From CAZNNH01 sp964574335 (GTDB lineage Bacteria > Acidobacteriota > Vicinamibacteria > Fen-336), in NCBI GenBank assembly GCA_964574335.1, contig CAZNNH010000045.1, positions 1-38,245 on the forward strand: a stretch of 38,245 nt of DNA, written 5' to 3'. Numbering within the stretch: position 1 is the first letter of the stretch; every line of letters begins with the position of its first letter. Under the pieces are notes generated by a model. It saw only the letters and a program-made list of their open reading frames with translations. It was not told the origin of the DNA and made no database searches. This document shows positions 1 through 8,467 of the stretch, piece by piece. The position numbers and the translations under genes are program-made.

Positions 1-1360
<1,360 letters not shown>

Positions 1361-1371
1361 CTGGGGCCCCC

Positions 1372-2028
1372 TTACCGGATCACGCCGGTCAGCACGGCCA
1401 CCGGGATCGAGATGTTGCCGCCGACGAGAAACAGGGTGAAGACGGCGGCGAAGACGCGTCTCAGGGCGTCGTAGCGCGGGTGGCTGAGGCCCAGCGACTG
1501 CAGCATGCTCCACAGCCCGTGGTACAGGTGCAGGCCCAGGGCCAGCATCGCCAGGATGTAGAAGCCCGAGGCCCAGACGTTGCTGAAGCCGATCACCACG
1601 TTGCTGTAGACGTCGGCCGGGTCGAACTGGGGGTGGACGGTCCCGGTGGTGAAATGCAGCAGGTGGTAGACGATGAACAGGAAGAGCAGCGGGCCGCTCC
1701 AGCGCATGGTCCGCGAGGCGTAGTCGGACTCCTGGTAGCGGGTCTTCCGGTAGCCGATCGGGCGGGCCGACCAGCTCGTCAAGGTCAGGACGGTGGCGGC
1801 CCAGATGTGGAGCCCCACGATCGTCAGCAGGCCCAGGCGCACCACCCAGAGCAGCGGCCCCATGCTCTTGAGCAGGTGGGCGTAGTGGTTGATCTTCTCG
1901 GGCCCCTGGTAGATCTGCAGGTTCCCGAGCAGGTGGCCGACCACGAAGCCGAACAGCACGATGCCGGTGACGGCCATCACCAGCTTCCTGCCGACGGAGG
2001 ACCCCAAGAAGGCGCTCACCCAGCTCAT
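1372..2028 (-). CDS. sdhC: Succinate dehydrogenase cytochrome b558 subunit (di-haem SdhC)
   Basis: Membrane anchor of complex II that carries two b haems and passes electrons to quinone. It is 218 aa with five hydrophobic segments. Histidines at about 32 (VVGHLLGN), 74 (VGLHIW), 122 (IVYHLLHF) and 167 (LGLHLYHG) sit one per helix, as the four axial haem ligands do in the B-type family. I chose the ATG at 2028, not the in-frame ATG at 2067: GAGGGAGGAG lies just upstream of 2028, and the predicted transcription start near 2070 leaves almost no leader for 2067. First gene of the sdhC-sdhA unit; succinate-oxidation versus fumarate-reduction direction cannot be decided from sequence. Confidence 0.95.
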   Translation of the reverse strand: MSWVSAFLGSSVGRKLVMAVTGIVLFGFVVGHLLGNLQIYQGPEKINHYAHLLKSMGPLLWVVRLGLLTIVGLHIWAATVLTLTSWSARPIGYRKTRYQESDYASRTMRWSGPLLFLFIVYHLLHFTTGTVHPQFDPADVYSNVVIGFSNVWASGFYILAMLALGLHLYHGLWSMLQSLGLSHPRYDALRRVFAAVFTLFLVGGNISIPVAVLTGVIR

Positions 2029-2076
2029 CGCTCCTCCCTCGTTGACGGCGATCGGGACGGTGGTCACGACGGCGAG

Positions 2077-2105
2077 ATCATACCTCCCCGCCGCCGCGGT
2101 CTCAA
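2077..2105 (-). promoter_or_regulatory. Sigma-70-like promoter of sdhCA
   Basis: On the minus strand TTGAGA (2105-2100) is followed after exactly 17 bp by TATGAT (2082-2077). Both boxes are close to consensus and the spacing is ideal. Predicted transcription start is near 2070, about 42 nt before the sdhC start at 2028. Seen in sequence; activity is inferred. Confidence 0.72.
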
Positions 2106-2252
2106 TGAATCAAGGGGTTCATGGATCAGGCCGCCTCGATCCCGTGGATCTCAGGGTGGTGGGCGGCTCGCCGTGTGACGGATGGCGCGCGTGGCCGTAG
2201 ACACGTGTGGACGGCGAGATCGTCGCTCGCGTGGTCCAGACAAGGAGAGGTC

Positions 2253-2759
2253 ATGTCGACATTCAGGGCCATGCTTCGGCTGGGTGCATACATGAACTTC
2301 GCCATCGCGTTCGCCCACATCGGGCTGTTCCTGGCGATGCTGCTGGCCATGGACCAGCTCAATGCGGTGATGGGGGCGCTGGGCGCCAGCGTCAGCGGAC
2401 CGAGCGGCGGGTGGTTGGGCTGGGCCAAGCTCCTGCTGGCGGTCGTCGGCGTCGCGGCTTTCGTGAGCGGGCTCGGCCTCTACGGCCTCTCGGGTGCGGA
2501 GCGGATCCGCCGATTGCCCTTCCTGCGCGCCGGCCTCGTCTTCACGACCGTGCTCTATCTGGGGATGATGGCGCTCCACCTGCCGGAAGTCCTCGCGACC
2601 GCCACGGCGACGCTGGCGGATGGGAAGCTCCGGCCACTTCCGACGCTCGTCCCGCTGTGCGTCCTGACCATCGGGCTCTCGTACCTGGGGGGAACGATCG
2701 GTCTCTGGGGTGCGCTGGCTCCGCAGAGGCCGGGGACTGCGGCTTCGAGCGGGGCCTGA
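2253..2759 (+). CDS. Small four-helix membrane protein of unknown function
   Basis: A 168-aa integral membrane protein. Four hydrophobic segments are visible: about residues 12-35 (NFAIAFAHIGLFLAMLLAM), 55-80 (AKLLLAVVGVAAFVSGLGLY), 90-110 and 130-155 (TLVPLCVLTIGLSYLGGTIG). No enzymatic motif is recognised. ATG at 2253 is chosen because AAGGAGAGG ends 2 nt upstream; the same frame stays open to 2121 without another ribosome site. It is divergent from sdhC and converges on the broken hydrolase to its right, whose remnant frame lacks a stop and runs antisense through this gene. Its C-terminal tail is polar and variable-looking. Real by composition and ribosome site; function unknown. Confidence 0.72.
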   Translation: MSTFRAMLRLGAYMNFAIAFAHIGLFLAMLLAMDQLNAVMGALGASVSGPSGGWLGWAKLLLAVVGVAAFVSGLGLYGLSGAERIRRLPFLRAGLVFTTVLYLGMMALHLPEVLATATATLADGKLRPLPTLVPLCVLTIGLSYLGGTIGLWGALAPQRPGTAASSGA

Positions 2760-2778
2760 TCGCCGTCGGGCGGCCCGA

Positions 2779-3649
2779 TCAGCGACCGTGCCCCGAGGCC
2801 CCGGCCGGGTCTCCGGGTCGCCCGGCTCCTCCTGGCACCGGTCCATCCACTCGGATACGACGGCGGCGAACCGTTCCGGCTCCTCGAAGAACGGCTGGTG
2901 GCCGCTCCGATCGAAGATCTGGAGTGTCGCCTGGCGAGACCGGCTGGCGGGGCCCTGCCACAGGACGTGGGGGACCGTGTAGTCGTGGCGGCCGTGGGCC
3001 AGCAGGGTCGGGACCCGCAGGGAGCGAGAGGCCGCCGTGAAGTCCCATCCGCCGGTGAGCGGCCCCATCAGGTGCTTCAGGAGCTGGGGGTTGGCCTCGG
3101 CCTCGGCAAACAGGGGCGAGGCGTCGAACCGCGGGTCGTAGAAGCGCAACGGGGTCTGGGCGAGCATCGCCTGGCCCATGGAAGCGTTCGCGGGGAGCCG
3201 GCTCAGGTTCTGCTGCAGGACCCGCTTCCGGTCCTCCGAGGCGTCCTCCTCGAAGAACGACGTGCTCTCCGCCGCCAGCCGGCCCATGTCCCCGGTGGGG
3301 GGGTGCCCACTGCGATCACATGGGACACGTGCTCCGGGCAACGTTGCGCGTACTCGATGGCCAGGATGCCGAGGATGGAATGGCCCAGGACCGCCACCTG
3401 CGGCAGGCCGAGGTCGGCCCGGATCGCCTCCAGGTCGGCCGCCAGCACGTCGAACGTGAGCTGGCCGGGGTCGCCGGTGGACCGCCCGCCTCCGCGCAGG
3501 TCGACGAAGACGAGGCGCAGCCGGTCGCTCAAGGCCTCGGGCATCAACCGCTCGTACGGCCGGGTGCCGATCGAGCTCGGCACGAGGCACGGAGGTCCGC
3601 TGCCCCGGGCCGAGTAGAACAGCTCGGCGCCGTCGACGGTCACCTTCAT
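2779..3649 (-). pseudogene. Alpha/beta hydrolase, frameshifted (proline iminopeptidase-like)
   Basis: N-terminal part from ATG 3649: MKVTVDGAELFYSARGSG, the oxyanion region and the nucleophile elbow GHSILG, a GHSIxG variant of the hydrolase elbow. At the C run complementary to the 7-G tract 3297-3303 the frame breaks after VGTPP. Homology resumes in another frame as TGDMGRLAAESTSFFEED and continues through the lid, the acid region LLAHGRHDYTVP and the catalytic His in DRSGHQPFFEEPERF. One extra C in the run would restore the frame. The second half also has no in-frame stop near the expected C-terminus; it runs on to 2151, so the 3' boundary given is an estimate taken from a stop in a neighbouring frame. 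This is either true decay or a homopolymer error; the missing stop favours decay. Confidence 0.8.
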
Positions 3650-3684
3650 GTCAGGACCCGATGAAGCTGGATGGTCGTGGGCAT
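3646..3684 (-). pseudogene. 12-codon stub resembling an SRPBCC (AHSA1-type) N-terminus
   Basis: ATG at 3684 follows a strong GGAGGAG site and encodes MPTTIQLHRVLT before a TGA that overlaps the hydrolase ATG as ATGA (3646-3649). To my recollection MPTTIQLHRVL is a typical N-terminus of SRPBCC/AHSA1-like proteins of about 150 aa, so this looks like the head of a deleted gene. It could instead act as a leader peptide that couples ribosomes onto the hydrolase. The match is short; a homology search would settle it. Confidence 0.45.
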
Positions 3685-3716
3685 GGCGGCTTCTCCTCCA
3701 GGCCCGGATCGGCCGT

Positions 3717-3815
3717 TCACGGGAGCGCGAACGAGTCGAGGAAGGCGCGAGCCTGCTTGCTGACGACCAGACTCACGAACGAGCCAAGCACCACGACACG
3801 GACGCTGGCGTTCAT
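3717..3815 (-). CDS. Possible 32-aa hydrophobic peptide
   Basis: ATG at 3815 is preceded by GAGGAACG at suitable distance. The peptide begins MNASVRVVVLGSFVSLVV, a plausible single membrane segment, and ends ARAFLDSFALP. It lies just upstream of the SRPBCC-like stub in the same orientation. It could be a real small membrane peptide, a remnant, or chance. No family recognised. Confidence 0.25.
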   Translation of the reverse strand: MNASVRVVVLGSFVSLVVSKQARAFLDSFALP

Positions 3816-3913
3816 GGTCGTTCCTCGAGTGAGCTCCGAGCGCAGAGACCGGCAAGGGCCCCAAGGGCGACCGCGGCATCGGCCGCAGCCCGGCGCGGCC
3901 GCCCCGGGACAGC

Positions 3914-4204
3914 TCACGCCGACTGCTTGTGGTGGACCTCGAAGGGAGACTCCTGCGGGGGCGTGGTGAAGGCGCCGGGGATGCCCTGCTTCATCTTCGG
4001 CATCAGGGTCTGGTCGCGGAACGACTCCCAGCTCTCCTTGGAATCGTGGACGGCGACCACGATCCAGCCGCCCGTCGTCGGACCGGCGGCATGGAACACC
4101 TGCCCCTTGGGGAGGGTGTCCTTGCCAGGATGCGCCGCTGCCACGGACGCCTCGTACTGCTCCTTGGTGCCGCCCGGAAAGAAGTGAACGATCCCGTATG
4201 CCAT
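3914..4204 (-). CDS. Small dimeric alpha/beta-barrel-like protein
   Basis: A 96-aa soluble protein from ATG 4204 with AGAGGAGGA upstream. It opens MAYGIVHFFPGGTKEQYEAS, continues through VFHAAGPTTGGWIVVAVHDSKESWESF and ends in a short His/Lys tail. The strand-helix-strand order (IVHFFPGGT, helix, GWIVVAVHDS, helix ESFRDQTLMPKM) and length are those of ferredoxin-fold dimeric barrel proteins such as antibiotic-biosynthesis-monooxygenase-like or stress-responsive A/B barrels. No catalytic residues can be assigned. It sits beside hydrolase and SRPBCC-like genes, a combination common in accessory regions of soil bacteria. About 290 bases to its right (4205-4492) hold nothing I can identify. Confidence 0.7.
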   Translation of the reverse strand: MAYGIVHFFPGGTKEQYEASVAAAHPGKDTLPKGQVFHAAGPTTGGWIVVAVHDSKESWESFRDQTLMPKMKQGIPGAFTTPPQESPFEVHHKQSA

Positions 4205-4492
4205 CTGAGTCCTCCTCTGAGACGCAACGTGCCCCCGACTATCCGACCATCGCCCTCCACGTCTCCCGACGTCCTTCGTCGGGCCCACGCCGGCCCAGGG
4301 CGTCAGATCCCCACGGGGCCAGGGCGTGGACGCCCATCAGTGGTACATGTCCTTGTTCGGTTGCGACCAGCCTAGCACGTTGAGGTGGAGACGGGGTAGT
4401 GGCTCTGCTGGTTCCGGCAGCGATCGCCGGAGCGCTGGGTCCGGACACGATCAGGCAAGCTCTCCGGCCGCTCCAGCGGCCTGCCTGCGCCC

Positions 4493-4792
4493 TCAGCCCC
4501 GTCCGAGGGCTATGGCCAGAGCGCACAGCTTCTGAGCCACCGCGAGCCGCTCACCTGGCTCTACCCGAGGCAGACCCATCACCTCGGTTTCGACGGTCAC
4601 GAGATGCTCCGCCACCGACTCGGGGGTGGCGTGCGACGCGAGGAGGCGATAGATGGCGCCGACGTGCCCGTCGTACTCATCGTGAGCTTCCGGCGTATCG
4701 GCGATCCCGATCGGGTCCCAATCCTGGAGGAGGATCGACGCAATCTCGTGCTGGACCACCCGCGCCCTCCTGGCCCGTTCTCGACCGCTCAT
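4493..4792 (-). CDS. Unknown 99-aa protein with a WDPIGIADTPEA motif
   Basis: Third gene of a tight three-gene unit; it starts 9 nt after the preceding stop with GAGGAG upstream of ATG 4792. It is soluble and mainly helical. The conserved-looking core is LLQDWDPIGIADTPEAHDEYDGHVGAIYRLL; similar W-D-P-I-G...D-E-Y-D small proteins of unknown function occur widely, as far as I recall, possibly related to DUF1871-like proteins. The acidic and aromatic core could be an interaction surface. No catalytic motif. Position suggests a partner or accessory role to the PRTase-like protein encoded just upstream. Confidence 0.72.
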   Translation of the reverse strand: MSGRERARRARVVQHEIASILLQDWDPIGIADTPEAHDEYDGHVGAIYRLLASHATPESVAEHLVTVETEVMGLPRVEPGERLAVAQKLCALAIALGRG

Positions 4793-4801
4793 GGTGGCTC
4801 C

Positions 4802-5656
4802 TCAGCGCTGGGCGGATCGCAGCTCGGCCACGAGGGTGCGACACCAGGGCTCTCGCATCGCCGTGGTCTTTGGCAGCTCAGAAGAGAACGCCACTCGTTC
4901 CGCCTTCGTGGCTCCCAGAGTGTAGATGTGCACGGCCAATCTGAGGGCCGCCGTGTGGCTCTCGTGCCGCGGTGGGAAGGCATACGTCTCATCGGCCCAG
5001 CGCCAGGGAGGGTGGCTTGCCGATACTTTGGGTTGCCGATTGCCCAGGAAGTCCCCGGTGTCCGGGGCGGAGACGTTCCTGACCTTGATCCGCGGGAACA
5101 CGCGGAGCCGGTCCGCGTGCTGGTGCCGGCGGAAGGTCTTCGGGCTCGTCTTCGTCCGCCAGGTCACGCCGACGATCCGCAGCCGCCGGCGGACGGCGGC
5201 GACGTCGATGCCCTCCTGCCTCGCCCAGGAAGCGAGCTGCGCCACGGTGCCCTTGAAGGTCGAGCCGGTGTCGACCAGATCGACGAGCGCGAGCGGACGG
5301 TCGCCGGACGAAACCCGCTGCGGCGTGATGGCGAAAGACGCGAGATGCTCCCGCAGCGCGGTCCGAGCCTTCACGCTGTCGGCGTCCCCGACGCCAACCC
5401 CCGTCCGAAGGGAGAGGTTGACGAGTGCCAGCCGGTCCTTCCAGGGGTTCCTCGAGAAGACGCCACTCAGGTAGTCGAAGAGGCTCTCGGGGGAGCGCCC
5501 GACGAAGACGAGTCGGGCGTCTCCAGCCGCCGCCACCACCCTGGCTGCGCAGCGGCGCAGGTCCGGGACGAAGCCCGGATACGTCTCAGGGGTCTCTCCG
5601 GACAGAAGCCGTCCCAACTGCTCTCGCCTGCGAACGTCCCACCGGAAGGGTCTCAC
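4802..5656 (-). CDS. Phosphoribosyltransferase-like protein of unknown substrate
   Basis: A 284-aa soluble protein. Around residues 48-62 is LVFVGRSPESLFDYLSG, and around residues 121-136 LALVDLVDTGSTFKGT. The second resembles the PRPP-binding loop of type I phosphoribosyltransferases (hydrophobic strand, acidic pair, D-T-G-x-T), though the second acidic residue of the pair is Leu here. The first fits the early strand and loop of the same fold. The C-terminal third, with HPPWRWADETYAFPPRHESH, matches nothing I know. The start is GTG at 5656, overlapping the upstream stop as GTGA, so translation is coupled. The fold assignment is moderate; substrate unknown. It could bind a nucleotide or act as a sensor instead of a transferase. 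Confidence 0.68.
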   Translation of the reverse strand: MRPFRWDVRRREQLGRLLSGETPETYPGFVPDLRRCAARVVAAAGDARLVFVGRSPESLFDYLSGVFSRNPWKDRLALVNLSLRTGVGVGDADSVKARTALREHLASFAITPQRVSSGDRPLALVDLVDTGSTFKGTVAQLASWARQEGIDVAAVRRRLRIVGVTWRTKTSPKTFRRHQHADRLRVFPRIKVRNVSAPDTGDFLGNRQPKVSASHPPWRWADETYAFPPRHESHTAALRLAVHIYTLGATKAERVAFSSELPKTTAMREPWCRTLVAELRSAQR

Positions 5657-6087
5657 CGAGGTGCTCCGCGTGACGTGAGGCCGTCAATCTCCCCTGTGTC
5701 GAGCGCGGCTGCCACAAGCGCACCATTGCGGAACTCCGCCACGACGCGGATCGGGGCGACGATATGGCGATTGAACTCCTCCATTTCCTCGGCGGGCACC
5801 CAGTATTCCATGTGCTCCGCCGCACCCACCTGCCTGACCTGGTAGCGATCCAAGAACCCCGTCTCGACGGAGAAGTCGGTCACGTAGCCCAGGAAGCCGG
5901 TGCCTTCGCTCTTGGAGTTCCAGTCGCGGGCGATCTGGTCGGCGTAGCTTCGTGTCAGGACGGGGTAGAAGATCGGCTGGTCGGGGAGGCGAGGAGCGAA
6001 CCCGTGCCAGCCGCCGTCGCGGATGAGCTGCAGCTCCTTTGGGCCAACGGGCCGATAGAGAATCGTTGTCCGAACGGTCGCCTTCAC
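5653..6087 (-). CDS. Unknown 144-aa protein (YRPVGPKEL family)
   Basis: First gene of the three-gene unit. The recognisable protein begins at GTG 6087 (VKATVRTTILYRPVGPKELQ); the frame is open further upstream to 6312 but that part is low-complexity Arg/Ala/Pro. Conserved-looking blocks are GWHGFAPRLPDQPIFYPVL, ARDWNSKSEGTGFLGYVTDF and EYWVPAEEMEEFNRHIVAPI. Short proteins of this appearance are, as I recall, often labelled ADP-ribosylation/crystallin J1-like, but I see no NAD-binding or ADP-ribosylglycohydrolase motif, so I leave the function open. Overlap GTGA with the PRTase-like gene implies a stoichiometric relation. Confidence 0.68.
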   Translation of the reverse strand: MKATVRTTILYRPVGPKELQLIRDGGWHGFAPRLPDQPIFYPVLTRSYADQIARDWNSKSEGTGFLGYVTDFSVETGFLDRYQVRQVGAAEHMEYWVPAEEMEEFNRHIVAPIRVVAEFRNGALVAAALDTGEIDGLTSRGAPR

Positions 6088-6208
6088 GGCCTGCCGTCCG
6101 CCTATCACTTGCCCTGGGTCTCGAACCTCTCCTATCCGGAAGGGGGCGGGGCCAACTTGGCGAAGCGCGCTTGCATCGTCGAGTCCGGCGCTCGCGGTCC
6201 GTCCACGT

Positions 6209-6721
6209 TCAGCGCGAGGACGCCCTCGGGACAGGGCGAGCGGCGCGGGTACGAGCACGCGAGCTGAGCCGATGGTACGCCCACGCAGCGGGCGTGGCCA
6301 GGGCGGCAGCACACGGTGGCATCACCACGCCCAGAAGAAGAAGGTTGTCCTGTAGCTGGACGGCTCGCCAGGTGAGCGGGAGAACGGCCGACGCAGCGCA
6401 CCCCGGGACCAGGAGCCCGAGTGCGGACCAGGTGAAGACCTTGCCGGGCAGCCCGCGCCCCGATTCGACGGCGATCAACGGATACGCGGCGGCCAAAAGG
6501 AGCAGGATGGGCGAGGGGGGGGTCCCGCGCACGCCGGGAAACGTGGCGAACAGGAACAAGCTGAGGGCGCTGGCTCCGAACCCAACCGTTCTCGCGTGCG
6601 AAGGCCAGTCTCCCCCGAGCCCTCTGGCAGCCCTCGACAGGGCGCTGGACGCCGCCACGAGCACGAGGCCCACGAAGAGCAGCGTGATGCGAATCGTCCC
6701 AATCGTGGTGTGATGGGTCAC
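6209..6721 (-). CDS. Hypothetical membrane protein
   Basis: A 170-aa protein with about five hydrophobic segments: ITLLFVGLVLVAASSAL, ASALSLFLFATFPGV, SPILLLLAAAYPLIAV, VFTWSALGLLVPGCAA and LLLLGVVMPPCAAALATPAA, then a basic Arg-rich tail. GTG at 6721 starts it; the ribosome site is weak. No family recognised. A 121-nt gap separates it from the three-gene unit downstream, so it may or may not be cotranscribed. The hydrophobic periodicity supports a true gene. Confidence 0.55.
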   Translation of the reverse strand: MTHHTTIGTIRITLLFVGLVLVAASSALSRAARGLGGDWPSHARTVGFGASALSLFLFATFPGVRGTPPSPILLLLAAAYPLIAVESGRGLPGKVFTWSALGLLVPGCAASAVLPLTWRAVQLQDNLLLLGVVMPPCAAALATPAAWAYHRLSSRARTRAARPVPRASSR

Positions 6722-6864
6722 TTCTGAACTCGCGGTTGCGCCCGGCCGCCGAGGGGACCGTGGCGAGGATACGCCAGACCCTGAATGGGACGGCGTGCAG
6801 CTCCCTCCCCGTCACGCTGCAACCCGGCGGTGGCTGCCTGCGCTGCATTTTCAGGCATGTTGCT

Positions 6865-7241
6865 TCACTGCCTTCCTAGGCGGGACTGTGGCCTCACCTC
6901 CTTGCCGAGGCCAATCGAGAAGCGCCGCCGGCAGTCCCCACAGATGCAGAGATGCTGAATGAGGTGCCGAACGCTGCCGTTGCGCGGGTTCTCGATGACG
7001 TGTGCCCGTCGTCGATCATCGCGTGCGACGGCGTCCTCCAACTTCAACCACAACAGAGGATCCCTGTGTCGGGTCGTGATGATGGGGCAAGGGCCGCGTC
7101 AAGGTCGACAGCATCCGGGTGTACTCCGGCCACACGATCGATGAGGAAATACACCCTCTCGGCAGCTGCCCGGTCCGCCGGGTCATCAAAGACCGCCGCC
7201 GCGCGCCTGGCGCGCCGCCAGCGTCCAGGGCCGAGGATCAT
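6865..7241 (-). pseudogene. Frameshifted gene of unknown function with a C-terminal Cys cluster
   Basis: Two abutting frames join into one sensible protein. The first, from ATG 7241, reads MILGPGRWRR ... RVYFLIDRVAGVHPDAVDLDAALAP; the second reads IITTRHRDPLLWLKLEDAVA ... NGSVRHLIQHLCICGDCRRRF. The break is at the GGGG run near 7083-7088; one added base would fuse them into about 125 aa. The first frame alone ends in a stop at 7044. The tail CICGDC could bind zinc, like short zinc-ribbon or anti-sigma-type knuckles, but no family is recognised. The start has no clear ribosome site. Like the hydrolase at 3.3 kb the lesion lies in a G/C run, so sequencing error and decay are both possible. Confidence 0.5.
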
Positions 7242-7332
7242 GTCGAGTACTCGGAGTCTCACGACCCTTCTCGGTCCGCGCAACGGGCGGGACAGGCGGC
7301 GTGACGCGGGCTACCCATGGTGCCTGAGAAAG

Positions 7333-7782
7333 CTAGCCATGCGGGCCACCTCCCTCGTGCCCCGCTGCTGGTGCGGCCTGCTGCTGCACCGCCCGCCGCT
7401 CCAGCTCCTCGATCGAAACGTCCTCGCACTCCTCCTCGGGGGGCCATGCGGGGGAGTGCTCGATCAGGAACACGGCCTCCTGGAGCAGGAAGTCGAAGTA
7501 CATCACGCTCGTGCCGCGAGCGGCCATCAGTCCTGGAATGGCTGGGGCGGCGTTGCCCCCGATCGACCCGATTCTCCTCGCCGCGGCGCCCTGCACGGCA
7601 TAGTCGGGGTCGCGCACGGACCTCAGCAGGATCGGAAGAGTGAAGGGGGCATAGTTGGGGCAAACACCCATCCACCAGGAGAGGGCGCGGACCGCTCGGG
7701 GGCGTTGGGGCGCCATCGACAGCTTCACGACCGACCCGGCGGGTCGACCGGGGCGCGGCCCGTCGTTTGAGTCACGTCTCAT
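7333..7782 (-). CDS. Short HEAT-like repeat protein
   Basis: About 149 aa. The segment LPILLRSVRDPDYAVQGAAA followed by RRIGSIGGNAAPAIPGLMAA has the helix-turn-helix pattern of a HEAT repeat (hydrophobic helix, D-x-D/N turn, A-x-x-A-A-x-x-I/L-G, A-P-x-I-P). A second, poorer repeat follows, then an acidic stretch (PPEEECEDVSIEELERR) and a Gln/Ala/Gly tail. Such proteins are scaffolds. ATG 7782 overlaps the end of the upstream membrane gene; another ATG at 7716 is possible and neither has a strong ribosome site. It may be a remnant of a longer repeat protein. Confidence 0.5.
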   Translation of the reverse strand: MRRDSNDGPRPGRPAGSVVKLSMAPQRPRAVRALSWWMGVCPNYAPFTLPILLRSVRDPDYAVQGAAARRIGSIGGNAAPAIPGLMAARGTSVMYFDFLLQEAVFLIEHSPAWPPEEECEDVSIEELERRAVQQQAAPAAGHEGGGPHG

Positions 7783-8212
7783 CCGTGGTTCGGGAGCGCC
7801 CGCCGGCTGTGACCTTGCCACATCCAAGCCAGGCCCCGGAATAGGCGGCAGCTGCCAACCCTAGGAGCGCCCATTTCTCTCCATGTGCGACAGAGTCCGA
7901 CAGACGTAGGGCGGGATAGGCCATGGCACCCAATGCCGCCAGGTTCGCCAGGATCGTGGTCAAGACGGAGATGTGTGGCGCGCCCGGGCTTGCCTGGCGC
8001 ACCCACGCAACAGCCACGAACACCGGGGTCGCCAAGACGAGTAGAAGAGCCGCTCCGGCGACGGCAGACAGCATCCAGGATCCGAAGAGTCCCATGTAGG
8101 CCGCAAAGAGAAGCATCGCAGAGAGCGGCCAGGTGAGAACCTGAAACAGCGCCACCAGGAAGGCGACGTTGTGTCGAATGCCCCTCGGCACGCTGGAGTG
8201 GAACATTGCCAT
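7772..8212 (-). CDS. Hypothetical four-helix membrane protein
   Basis: 146 aa from ATG 8212, with AGGGAC just upstream. Hydrophobic segments: NVAFLVALFQVLTWPLSAML, LSAVAGAALLLVLATPVFVA, VLTTILANLAALGAMAYPAL and WALLGLAAAAYSGAWLGCG. The C-terminal tail is polar. No motif or family recognised. It is followed directly by the HEAT-like gene in the same direction with a short overlap. The 255 bases upstream (8213-8467) contain two small GC-rich hairpins and nothing else I can name. Confidence 0.55.
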   Translation of the reverse strand: MAMFHSSVPRGIRHNVAFLVALFQVLTWPLSAMLLFAAYMGLFGSWMLSAVAGAALLLVLATPVFVAVAWVRQASPGAPHISVLTTILANLAALGAMAYPALRLSDSVAHGEKWALLGLAAAAYSGAWLGCGKVTAGGRSRTTDET

Positions 8213-8406
8213 GGTCCCTAGCGCCGCTGGCCTGGCTTCGGCCAACGGCCTGCCGGACAGCCAGGATCGCGACGCAGGGTCGGCGACAACCCGATAGCGG
8301 GTCGAATGGTAGCAGACGTGCGAGGGGCGGGAATGGAGAAGTCGTCGGAGGCGGGGGAGTTGGCGCAGGCCAGCATCGGGCGGGCGAGTGGGTGTGAGCG
8401 GCCGCT

Positions 8407-8425
8407 TCGCCGGCTAGTCCGGCGA
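8407..8425 (-). terminator. Possible hairpin terminator after the TPR/cNMP gene
   Basis: TCGCCGG-CTAGT-CCGGCGA is a perfect 7-bp stem with a 5-nt loop, about 43 nt beyond the stop of the minus-strand gene ending at 8468. A second stem (AGCCGG/CCGGCT, 8448-8469) overlaps that stop codon. No T tract follows, so intrinsic termination is uncertain; the stems may only protect the 3' end. Confidence 0.3.
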
Positions 8426-8467
8426 GGGCGACATCTGTTGGGAGCGAAGCCGGCGGGTGGGCCCCGG

